A stretch of DNA of 64,000 bases, taken from contig PDSF01000028.1 in the NCBI GenBank assembly GCA_002748355.1, positions 62,001-126,000 of the forward strand, in the 5' to 3' direction. Positions 28,954 through 36,169 of this stretch are shown piece by piece. Under the pieces are notes generated by a model that was not told the origin of the DNA, ran no database searches, and saw only the letters and a list, made by a program, of their open reading frames with translations. Both the position numbers and the translations under genes were made by a program. How positions within the stretch are numbered: the first letter of the stretch is position 1; every line of letters starts with the position of its first letter. The stretch comes from Planctomycetota bacterium. Its GTDB lineage: Bacteria > Planctomycetota > UBA1135 > GCA-002748355.

Positions 28954-29541
28954 CTAGCGATGCAGGCTTTCCAGGTAGTCCTCCAGCAATAGGGCGCGTT
29001 CGCTCTTTGCTGCGGGGACGAGGCTGTCGAAGAGTCGGTCTAGGGCTTGGGCCATCCCCGCATGCTGGTGGCTGAGGCGCTTGATGACCTCGTGTGACCA
29101 GGTGAAGTAGCCGCGCACGCGTTCGGGGCTCCAGTTCTCGGGCACGATCCGCTCGATGTCGCGCAGGTTGTGCAGCTTGTCGGCCATCTTCACCAGGCAG
29201 GCTTTTGGCGAGAGCTGCCCAGCTTTGCGGATCTGTTCGCGCTTGCGTGTGGCCTTTGGCAGTGACATGTCATCGCTGAGTTCGAGCACCAGCTCGGTGA
29301 TTTCTTCGCCGAAGTATTGGCGCAGTTCCTCGGCACTGCTGTCTGTGTCTTCGATGCAGTCGTGCAGCAGCGCCGCCGCGAGAGTGGCTGGGTCGCTGAT
29401 CCCCGCTTCTTCGCTCAGGATCGTTGCGACGCCGAGGGGGTGGACGATATAGGGCTCGCCGCTGCCTTTGCGCTGTTGCGCCTTGTGCTTCTGGGCGGCG
29501 AAGTTCGCAGCGCGGATGAGGAGGGTGCTTTGGGGAATCAT
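28954..29541 (-). CDS. Small HD-domain (p)ppGpp hydrolase-like protein
   Basis: A 195-residue HD hydrolase. RKGSGEPYIVHPLGVA, ALLHDCIEDTD and KMADKLHNLRDI match the hydrolase domain of RelA/SpoT. There is no synthetase or TGS domain, as in small alarmone hydrolases (Mesh1-like). The His-Asp pair and the ED motif for Mn2+ and water activation are intact. It could hydrolyse (p)ppGpp or, like Mesh1, NADPH. It lies next to the HAD nucleotidase gene, on the same strand 75 bp downstream. Confidence 0.82.
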   Translation of the reverse strand: MIPQSTLLIRAANFAAQKHKAQQRKGSGEPYIVHPLGVATILSEEAGISDPATLAAALLHDCIEDTDSSAEELRQYFGEEITELVLELSDDMSLPKATRKREQIRKAGQLSPKACLVKMADKLHNLRDIERIVPENWSPERVRGYFTWSHEVIKRLSHQHAGMAQALDRLFDSLVPAAKSERALLLEDYLESLHR

Positions 29542-29615
29542 GAGCTGGGCATCTTGCCCAGGCTGGATCTATGCCGAAAGCCAGGGCGTTTGCGGTAGGC
29601 GCTGTGCTGCGCAGC

Positions 29616-31133
29616 TCAGAGCTGGGTCTCGTGCATCATCGGATCCCTGAGGACTCGGAAGTAGTGCCCGCAGCCATAGGCCAGGAGGTTGCGCACCCGG
29701 CTGGTGTAGATGCAGGCGAAGTCGTCGACCTGGGCGCCGAAGAGGCTCTTGTTGCTGCCCTGTTTGAAGAGGGAGCCCCAGAGCGTGTTGTAGCTGTGGG
29801 AGATGCGTTCTTGGCGCGATGCCGCCAGTAGGCGCAGGGCTTTGTGCTGGGTTTCCAGGCTCGAGTGTTCTTGTCGGGCAGCTTCGATCTGCTTGGCGTC
29901 GAAGTCTACGCCGGCCTCCGCCAGCTCTTGGTAGAGATCGATCTCGTCCCCGACCGAATCCATGCGATGGCCCATTGCGGCAATTTCGTACTTGAGGGTT
30001 TCGAGATGGCGATAGTCATGCTCCAGGCCGGCACGGGCTTCGAGTTCATCTTCGAGCTCTCGGACGATCAGGGCCGTGCGCCAAGTGCCCTGTTGCTTGG
30101 AGGCCATCACGTCGCCGTAGATGTGGTCGCCGACGTAGAGCACGCGCTCGCCAGGGCAGTTCAGCAGCTTCATGAGCCCGCTGCGGTTGCCGCCCTCATA
30201 GACCCTGCCAAAGCTGGGGACGGGGCACTCGCCCAGCTTCTTGCCGTGTTGGTCGATCTCGACGAAGGGGTTCTCTTCGCGGAAGAACAGCGGTTTGCGG
30301 GTCCGGCAGACCACGAGGTCGAAGAGCTGGCGCCAGTCTTGGACACAGGAGAGGACGCCATTGAACAAGTGCTCGCAGAGGGCCTTGGTATAGAACCATT
30401 CGCTGTTAGTCAGGAGCAGGAGCTTGCGTCCCGATAGCCGCAGGCGCTCAAGCGAGAGGATCAGGTCAGGGTCCTTGGGCAGGTAGTGGCTCAGGTTGGC
30501 GAGGATCCTCTCCTTTAAGGTTCCGTCGCGGTGGATTTCGTCGATGGAGCTGCGGATGTCGAGAAAGAGCTGCTCGTAGGACTCGACCTCGAGCTTTCCG
30601 TGGCTGGCGAGTTCGACCAACTCGGCGAAGAGGTTGAGTTCGGGGAGTTCGAAGAGAGTATCCGCACGGTAGAAGCGATCGTCGTCGGGGTGGATCGGCT
30701 CGCGGCGAAAAAGCCGGTTGCGCTCCTGGGCCGGGAGCTTGCGGCGGCCGATGAAGGCACGCCCGACGTAGTGGTGGCGGTTCATCTTGACGATGGCGCC
30801 GGTCTGCTTGTCGATCAGGAGGCCACGCCGTGGGAAGTCGGGGCGAAATTCGGCATCGAGCACCAGCTCGGGGTAGCCATGCGAATTGACGAGGCGGCGC
30901 CGAGTGAGGTCGAAGGCCAGCTGCTCCATCGGTAGTCGGTCGTAGTCGGCTAGGGTCCAGTCGAGGTCGAAGCCGATGACGTCGATTGAGCCCAGGCGCA
31001 GAGCTCGGTTGACGAAGACTCGCTGTGGCAGGGGCGGCTCGGTACCGAGGGTTCGGATGCGTTCGAGCAGGCGCTGCTCGATGGCGACTTGCTGGGCGGG
31101 CAGGGGGATGGGCTTCTTGTGGGACGTACTCAT
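29616..31133 (-). CDS. HAD-IG family 5'-nucleotidase
   Basis: A 505-residue protein of the cytosolic purine 5'-nucleotidase (cN-II/HAD-IG) type. Motif I is IGFDLDWTLADYD (about residue 54), with both catalytic aspartates. Motif II is LLLLTNSEW, and the acidic motif is VLYVGDHIYGDVMASK. These enzymes dephosphorylate IMP/GMP and related mononucleotides. The C-terminal part has a helical coiled segment and a TSRVRNLLAYGCGHYF tail. Neighbours (alarmone hydrolase and thymidine kinase) also concern nucleotides. Confidence 0.85.
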   Translation of the reverse strand: MSTSHKKPIPLPAQQVAIEQRLLERIRTLGTEPPLPQRVFVNRALRLGSIDVIGFDLDWTLADYDRLPMEQLAFDLTRRRLVNSHGYPELVLDAEFRPDFPRRGLLIDKQTGAIVKMNRHHYVGRAFIGRRKLPAQERNRLFRREPIHPDDDRFYRADTLFELPELNLFAELVELASHGKLEVESYEQLFLDIRSSIDEIHRDGTLKERILANLSHYLPKDPDLILSLERLRLSGRKLLLLTNSEWFYTKALCEHLFNGVLSCVQDWRQLFDLVVCRTRKPLFFREENPFVEIDQHGKKLGECPVPSFGRVYEGGNRSGLMKLLNCPGERVLYVGDHIYGDVMASKQQGTWRTALIVRELEDELEARAGLEHDYRHLETLKYEIAAMGHRMDSVGDEIDLYQELAEAGVDFDAKQIEAARQEHSSLETQHKALRLLAASRQERISHSYNTLWGSLFKQGSNKSLFGAQVDDFACIYTSRVRNLLAYGCGHYFRVLRDPMMHETQL

Positions 31134-31198
31134 GGAGGGGCTCTCGATAAAGCGTCGGTCACCAGAGACCGAAAGCTCCTCTTCGGTTCTTCCCTACC

Positions 31199-31204
31199 TA
31201 TAAC
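31199..31204 (+). promoter_or_regulatory. Candidate -10 box of tdk
   Basis: TATAAC at 31199-31204 ends 8 bp before the tdk ATG, so the transcript would be nearly leaderless. No convincing -35 lies 17 bp upstream. Confidence 0.25.
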
Positions 31205-31212
31205 TGAGATCT

Positions 31213-31797
31213 ATGCGTTCACCGATCGTTTACTGTGGCCCGATGTGGGGCGGGAAGACCGAGGCTTTGATCTCCCGGCTCGTGCGGGCAGAGCTTCAGA
31301 ACATACCGGTCTTGGCGGTGCAGCCGAAGGCGAACCTGCGCTACCAAACCCACGACCTACGCGCCCATTCCGGGGCGAGCTTTCCGGCCCACCCCATCGA
31401 GCATGGCGAGGAGTTGAGCGAACTCGTGCGGCGGCTGGAGCCGCAGGTGGTCGGCATCGACGAGTTCTTCATGATTCCGGGCGCTGTGCAGGCGGTGCAA
31501 CGGCTGATGGCCCAGAAGTGCAAGGTAGTGGTCGCGACGCTGGACATGGACGCGGAAGCTCGGGTCTGGGAGGAGGTGGCGCAGTTGCTCGGCCTGGCGG
31601 AAGAGGTGCACAAATGCCCGGCCGTCTGTGCCCGCTGCAAGAGCGACGCCTACTACAGCTTCAAGAAGGCGGGTATGCCGAAGGAGCGTGTGGTGGTGGG
31701 TGCTGGGGATATCTACGAGCCTCGCTGCTACGCATGCTTCGTGCGGGGGCAGCAGGCTAAGCAGGCTGAGGAGGGCGGAGACTCGCTCTTCCGCTGA
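31213..31797 (+). CDS. tdk: Thymidine kinase
   Basis: The 194-residue protein phosphorylates thymidine to dTMP in the salvage pathway. It has Walker A CGPMWGGKT (homologous to GPMFSGKT), VVGIDEFFMIPG (Walker B-like, catalytic Glu), and VVATLDMDAEAR. Four cysteines form the zinc lasso (CPAVCARC and YEPRCYACF). It is divergent from the HAD nucleotidase and convergent with gspJ. Confidence 0.95.
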   Translation: MRSPIVYCGPMWGGKTEALISRLVRAELQNIPVLAVQPKANLRYQTHDLRAHSGASFPAHPIEHGEELSELVRRLEPQVVGIDEFFMIPGAVQAVQRLMAQKCKVVVATLDMDAEARVWEEVAQLLGLAEEVHKCPAVCARCKSDAYYSFKKAGMPKERVVVGAGDIYEPRCYACFVRGQQAKQAEEGGDSLFR

Positions 31798-31817
31798 CTT
31801 GCTGCGGTTAGCCGAAC

Positions 31818-32834
31818 TCAGCGCTTGCCGCCGCCGCCACCGGCCCCCCCGAAACGTCGAATGATGTCGCCGACTCCGGGTATCGGCACGTCGCCGGCAC
31901 CAGGGAGCCCTGGGGTTCCGGGCCGCTTGCCGTCTCCGGCTGCCCGGGTGGTTTTGCCTCCGCTTCGGTCGCTTGCTGGCGTGCCAGGCCCTGCGCTGGG
32001 GGTGGTGCCGGGGGGGCCAGCAGCCGCGCCCCCGCCGGCCTGAGCTGTCTCGAGTTCGGGCTCCCGTGTCGGGATCTTGGGCAGCAAGGCGTAGCCGGGG
32101 CTTAGGGCCATCACCGTGTCGTTGTCGAGCACGATGTCGCGGTGGTAGCGCAGGACGCGGCCGCCGAGTTCGTTGACCTCTAGGCCGTCGAGGTCGCCGT
32201 GGGTCGAACCGCTACGTTCGATGGCGAACTCGATGCGGATCCGGCGGGGAAGGCGTCCGCGCTCGGCACAGTTCCATTCGTTGAGCTCTTCGGCCTCCTT
32301 GCCGATCTCCTCGAAATAGGTGATCCGAAAGCCCTCGCGGCTGAGCCTGTTGGTCAGGAGCAGGTAGCCGCCACCGGTCTTGATGTCGTCGTCTACGAGA
32401 GGATCCTCGCGGCGCCAGAGTTCATATAGCTTTCCGCCTTCTGCTGGCTTGACCAGGTAGCTGATCTCGGCGACGTAGGCGGGGCGGTAGCTGTCGTCGC
32501 TTTGCCGCACCGGATAGACGGTTTTGCCCCCGGTCAGGAAGTGCAAGCGATCGGTCTCGTCGCCGGCGATGTCGCGGTTCTCCCCGATCAGGACATTCCC
32601 GTCCTTGATGTTGAAGGTCCAGATCGCTTGCAGGTCATCCTCGATCATGTCGAGGATGCGCGGCCCGGTGGTCATCGGCTCGCCCAGGGCTTTGACCGTA
32701 TCGCGGGACTCAAGGGTGACGGTGAAGACGCTCAGGACGAGGGTCATGACCATGGAGGTGATCGCGATGGCAATCAGGACCTCGATCAGGGTGAAGCCGC
32801 CGCAGCTAGTGATTTGGGTCTTGGCGTTGCTCAT
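31818..32834 (-). CDS. gspJ: Type II secretion minor pseudopilin GspJ
   Basis: The prepilin leader CGGFTLIEVLIAIAI with Gly at -1 and Glu at +5 is a peptidase GspO target. The 338-residue product is longer than typical GspJ, about 200. The C-terminal 90 residues are Gly/Pro/Ala-rich low-complexity sequence ending GGAGGGGGKR. GspJ forms the tip of the pseudopilus with GspI and GspK, but GspK is not found here. The start overlaps the gspI stop (ATGA on the minus strand). It is the last gene of the operon. Confidence 0.85.
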   Translation of the reverse strand: MSNAKTQITSCGGFTLIEVLIAIAITSMVMTLVLSVFTVTLESRDTVKALGEPMTTGPRILDMIEDDLQAIWTFNIKDGNVLIGENRDIAGDETDRLHFLTGGKTVYPVRQSDDSYRPAYVAEISYLVKPAEGGKLYELWRREDPLVDDDIKTGGGYLLLTNRLSREGFRITYFEEIGKEAEELNEWNCAERGRLPRRIRIEFAIERSGSTHGDLDGLEVNELGGRVLRYHRDIVLDNDTVMALSPGYALLPKIPTREPELETAQAGGGAAAGPPGTTPSAGPGTPASDRSGGKTTRAAGDGKRPGTPGLPGAGDVPIPGVGDIIRRFGGAGGGGGKR

Positions 32835-33601
32835 CGGGAGGCCTTGTTCCCCATGCTCGAAGTCGCTGTCGAGCTAGTTGCCGTGTCCTCGGGCAGCTGC
32901 CCCGAGAGCGCCAAGGTCGAGGCCCGGGTGCGAAGGATCAGCTCGGCCCAGCCGCTGGAGCTGCTAGGAGAGGGGTAGCGGATGGCCACCGCCACTTCCT
33001 CGTAATTGTCTTCGTCGAAGCTGCTCGGTTCGGTGACCTCGTTGTCTTCGACTTCGCTGTCCTTGACCTGCTGGCGTGAGACGCCGCGGGTCTTGGCGAG
33101 GGCGCTGCGCTCCCGGCTCTGGCGACGGCTATTGAGCCAGGACAAGCGATCCCTCTGCTTGTTCACGGCCTCCTCGTTTTCGCTCTGTAGCTCCAAGGCG
33201 CTCTCTTCGGCTTGGGCGATGCTGCCCTCGCCCAGGAGGATGCGGTAGCTGAAGTCTTCGAAGCCCTTGATGGCTTCCTCTTGGCCTTGGACCTCGTATA
33301 CGTCGAACTGGCCTGCCCGCAGTTCGGAGAGAATCTGGCGAGCCAGCGTCGTCGCTACCCGGATGTTTCGGCCCTCCATGGCCCGGCTAATACTTGCTGA
33401 GCGTAGGCCCAGCATGGAGGTCAGGGCGATGGCTAGGATCGCAAAGGCGACGAGGATCTCCAGCAGGGTGAAGCCGCCTTGGCCGGCAAAGCTGCGCCGA
33501 GGCTCGACTCTTGGTTCCCGGAATACCGGCTCAGAAAATCCCCGCTTAGAAAATCCCCGCTTAGAAGTCCGCCGCTCAGAAGTCCTCCGCTCAGAAGTCA
33601 T
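32831..33601 (-). CDS. gspI: Type II secretion minor pseudopilin GspI with repetitive leader
   Basis: The prepilin motif GGFTLLEILVAFAILAIAL identifies GspI. The ATG at 33601 overlaps the end of gspH by 11 nt and gives a 256-residue protein. Its leader before GG/F is about 43 residues, much longer than the usual 5-10. It is made mostly of five 15-bp repeats, read as TSERR, TSERR, TSKRG, FSKRG and FSEPV. No other ATG, GTG or TTG lies in frame between 33601 and the GGFT motif, so the repeats must be translated if the gene is intact. The frame is open further upstream to 33703. Confidence 0.8.
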   Translation of the reverse strand: MTSERRTSERRTSKRGFSKRGFSEPVFREPRVEPRRSFAGQGGFTLLEILVAFAILAIALTSMLGLRSASISRAMEGRNIRVATTLARQILSELRAGQFDVYEVQGQEEAIKGFEDFSYRILLGEGSIAQAEESALELQSENEEAVNKQRDRLSWLNSRRQSRERSALAKTRGVSRQQVKDSEVEDNEVTEPSSFDEDNYEEVAVAIRYPSPSSSSGWAELILRTRASTLALSGQLPEDTATSSTATSSMGNKASR

Positions 33602-33602
33602 A
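33528..33602. repeat. 15-bp tandem repeat, five copies, spanning the gspH/gspI junction
   Basis: Five consecutive 15-bp units (33528-33542, 33543-33557, 33558-33572, 33573-33587, 33588-33602) differ by a few bases. The unit nearest gspH contains its stop codon (CTTCTGAGC on the minus strand). Read from 33601 the array encodes the pentapeptide repeats of the GspI leader. Confidence 0.9.
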
Positions 33603-34187
33603 GTCGTTGGCCTTCGGCAGCGGTTTTTTGCCCTTTTCGACCTGGATCTCTCCGGCGATCGCCGGAACCAGGACCGAGCGATGCAGCTCGTTCTCGCTTT
33701 CATGGCGGAAAACGATGACCTTGGCTTGGGTGCGGCCCTGAGGATCGAAGCTCAGGGTGGTGGAGCGTGTGCTGGCGATTTCGCCAAAGCCGAGATCCAC
33801 GTATTCGAAGCGCACCATTTTCGGCAGGTAGACCCAGTCCAGATCTTCGGTCTCGGGGAGGTCCTTGTATTCGCTCCTCCGATCCTCGTCCTGCACTTGG
33901 TACTCGGCCGGGATTTTCATCCGGTAGCGGTGACGGGTGAGATCGATTTCCATCCCGAAAGGGCGCGCTCGCAGCCGCGATTCCGAGCGCAGGAAGTTGA
34001 GCTTTACGGCGAGCGCCTGGGCCTCCTTGTCGATCTCCTCAAAGGGCACGCTCGCGCCGAGCTGGGGGATGATGATGCGACCCATGATCCCCAAAAGAGC
34101 GATGACGACGAGCAACTCGATCAGGGTGAAACCCTGCTGTCGTTTCCCTGCTCGTCTCTGCGGCATCAGCGCTCTTTGCTGCGGCAC
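33591..34187 (-). CDS. gspH: Type II secretion minor pseudopilin GspH
   Basis: The 198-residue protein has the prepilin signal QQGFTLIELLVVIALLGIMG. The leader shows a 7-residue duplication (MPQQRAL, MPQRRAG), so either the GTG at 34187 or the ATG at 34166 could be the start. The rest is beta-rich, as for GspH pseudopilins. The GTG shares one base with the gspG stop (TAGTG), indicating coupled translation. Confidence 0.85.
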   Translation of the reverse strand: MPQQRALMPQRRAGKRQQGFTLIELLVVIALLGIMGRIIIPQLGASVPFEEIDKEAQALAVKLNFLRSESRLRARPFGMEIDLTRHRYRMKIPAEYQVQDEDRRSEYKDLPETEDLDWVYLPKMVRFEYVDLGFGEIASTRSTTLSFDPQGRTQAKVIVFRHESENELHRSVLVPAIAGEIQVEKGKKPLPKANDYDF

Positions 34188-34642
34188 TATTGGTCTCCAG
34201 CGTCCGGAAGCTTGTACTTGCGGAAGTTGTCGCTGGTGATGTCGTCTTCGGTGTCGAACTCGCCGTCGGGGCCGGCGCTGACAATCAGCACTTGCTTGGT
34301 CTTTTCAGGGTGTTCACGGAGTTCGTAAACATTTCCCCAAGCGTCGGTGGGGTCCTCTTCGAGATCGAGGAGGGCCGGTTTCCCGTCGACACTTTGGTAG
34401 AGCTCCTCCCAGTTCTCGGGGATGCGCCGGTGCTTCAGGATGAAGATCTTGCAGGTCTCCTTGAAGCTGGCTACCTGGTTCTTGGTAGTCTCCACTTCCG
34501 CCTCGTCGACGTTCCGCAGCACGTTCGGGGCAACGAATACGGCGAGGAGGCTCAGGATCACGATGACGACGAGCAGCTCGATGAGGGTAAAGCCTCGCTG
34601 CTGGCTCAGTGTCGGGCGAAGGCGCTTCTTGGGCTGTGGCAT
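34187..34642 (-). CDS. gspG: Type II secretion major pseudopilin GspG
   Basis: A 151-residue pseudopilin. The leader ends QQRGFTLIELLVVIVILSLLA, with Glu at +5. The C-terminal half has PTDAWGNVYEL and SAGPDGEFDTEDDITS, the Asp-rich calcium-binding loop of GspG. GspG is polymerised into the pseudopilus that pushes substrates through GspD. It is separated from gspF by 250 bp holding a 15-bp repeat array. Confidence 0.95.
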   Translation of the reverse strand: MPQPKKRLRPTLSQQRGFTLIELLVVIVILSLLAVFVAPNVLRNVDEAEVETTKNQVASFKETCKIFILKHRRIPENWEELYQSVDGKPALLDLEEDPTDAWGNVYELREHPEKTKQVLIVSAGPDGEFDTEDDITSDNFRKYKLPDAGDQ

Positions 34643-34681
34643 CTCGTAGTCTCTCGGCTTGATGAGCTGCCCGATGATTGG

Positions 34682-34740
34682 CTGCTCGAATACTGTCTGC
34701 TCGAATACTGTCTGCTCGAATACTGTCTGTTCGAATAGGT
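34682..34740. repeat. 15-bp tandem repeat, four copies, between gspF and gspG
   Basis: The unit CTGCTCGAATACTGT occurs three times exactly (34682-34696, 34697-34711, 34712-34726) and once diverged (34727-34740). It lies 40-100 bp upstream of the gspG start. No reading frame of either pseudopilin crosses it. Confidence 0.92.
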
Positions 34741-34892
34741 CGTGTCGAATCCTAGTGTTCTCGACCTGTCCTGGCCAAGGGCTGGAGCCAGTCGGTCATC
34801 GTGGCCAGAACTCTAGCAGGCAGTGCCCTCTTGGACGTGCCAGAGGCGGGGTCTCTTCCAGCTTTCTCAGCTCGCTCCCCCTCGTCGCTCAG

Positions 34893-36131
34893 TCAGCGGA
34901 CCTTCTGCAGCTGCATCAGCGGCATGATGACCGAGAGGATGACGAAGGCCACGATACCGGCCAGGACGACGATGATCAGCGGCTCGAGCGCCGCAGTCAT
35001 CTTCTGGGTCGCGACATCGACCTCTTCGTCATAGGTCATGGCGATCTGGTCCAGGACCTCCTCGAGGTTTCCCGCCTGCTCACCGACCGCGATCATGTAG
35101 CCGACGACGGGGGGGAAAACCTTGGAGCGGCGAATCGGCGTGGCGATGTCGGCACCCTCGAGGATGTGCTTGTGCACGACGTCGAGGGCGTTCATCAGCA
35201 CCCGGTTGTTGAGGGTGTCGCGGGTGACTTCGATGGCCTGGAGGGCCGGCACGCCCGAGCGCAGCAGGGTCGAGAAGGTCGCCGCAAAACGAGCCACGGC
35301 TTGTTTGACCAAGAGGTCGCCGAAGATGGGCAGCTTGAGCTTGAGCCCATGCCATATGAGCTGCCCCCTGCCCCGGCTGACCAGCTGGTTGAAGAAGATC
35401 AGCGCGCCGATGATGCCGAGGGCGAGCCAGAACCAGTAGTTCTGCATGAAGTCGCTCAGGCCCATCAATAAGCGGGTCGCGAAGGGGAGATCTTGGCCGC
35501 GGCTCTCCAGCATGCGGGTGATCTCGGGAACGACGAAGGTGATGAGCACCGCGACGACGAGGACGCCGACGACCATCATGATGATCGGGTAGATCATCGC
35601 GGAGCCGACCTTGTTGCGCATCCGCGCTTGTTTCTGCAAGAACTCGGAGAGCTTGAGCAGGACCGCGTCCAGGGCGCCCGAGGCCTCACCGGCCCGGACC
35701 ATGGCGCAGAACAGCGGGGTGAAATAGGCCGGGTGCTGGGCCAGGGCGTCGCCGAAGCCGAAGCCGGTCGTGACCTTTTCGCGGATGTCGCGGAAGACGC
35801 TCTCGATGCGGCGGTCGGGGGCTTGCTCGATCACCGCTCGCAGCGATTCGGCCAGCGGGATGCCCGACATCAGCAGAGAGGCCATCTGGCGGGTGACCGC
35901 AGCGACCTGTTCGTTGCGTTTTTTGTCGGGGCCACTGACCCCTTGCAGCTCGCGGACCTTCTTCAGCCAGTTTGGTTGGCCGCTCTTGCCGCCCTTGGAG
36001 AGCTTGATGTCGGTGACGAGGAGCTTGTCCTTGCGGAGGGCGGAGCGCGCCTCTTTGGGGCTGTCCGCATCGATGATGCCGCTCTTGGACTTTCGGTCCG
36101 GCGTCATCGCCTTGTATTGGTAGATCGGCAT
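34893..36131 (-). CDS. gspF: Type II secretion inner-membrane platform protein GspF
   Basis: A 412-residue protein with two homologous cytoplasmic helical domains and three membrane segments, the GspF/PilC layout. It begins PIYQYKAMTPDRKSKSG. Conserved motifs include SLLMSGIPLAESLRA, AGEASGALDAVLLKLSEFL and its second-half partner AGNLEEVLDQIA. It couples the GspE ATPase to pseudopilus assembly. It starts 39 bp after gspE. Confidence 0.95.
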   Translation of the reverse strand: MPIYQYKAMTPDRKSKSGIIDADSPKEARSALRKDKLLVTDIKLSKGGKSGQPNWLKKVRELQGVSGPDKKRNEQVAAVTRQMASLLMSGIPLAESLRAVIEQAPDRRIESVFRDIREKVTTGFGFGDALAQHPAYFTPLFCAMVRAGEASGALDAVLLKLSEFLQKQARMRNKVGSAMIYPIIMMVVGVLVVAVLITFVVPEITRMLESRGQDLPFATRLLMGLSDFMQNYWFWLALGIIGALIFFNQLVSRGRGQLIWHGLKLKLPIFGDLLVKQAVARFAATFSTLLRSGVPALQAIEVTRDTLNNRVLMNALDVVHKHILEGADIATPIRRSKVFPPVVGYMIAVGEQAGNLEEVLDQIAMTYDEEVDVATQKMTAALEPLIIVVLAGIVAFVILSVIMPLMQLQKVR

Positions 36132-36169
36132 CGATGCTGTCGGGGTTGCGTGGTGGGGGCGGAGGCCGT

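Noticed and set aside
33602..33703. Upstream extension of gspI to 33703
   Set aside because: The extra codons run antisense-free but inside gspH and give a basic, non-prepilin sequence; the ATG at 33601 sits at the gspH stop.
33528..34740. CRISPR array at the pseudopilin repeats
   Set aside because: The repeats are contiguous 15-bp units without spacers, and no cas gene is nearby.
34659..35471. A 270-codon plus frame crossing the 34.7-kb repeats
   Set aside because: It encodes Cys/Ser repeats from the 15-bp array and runs antisense into gspF.
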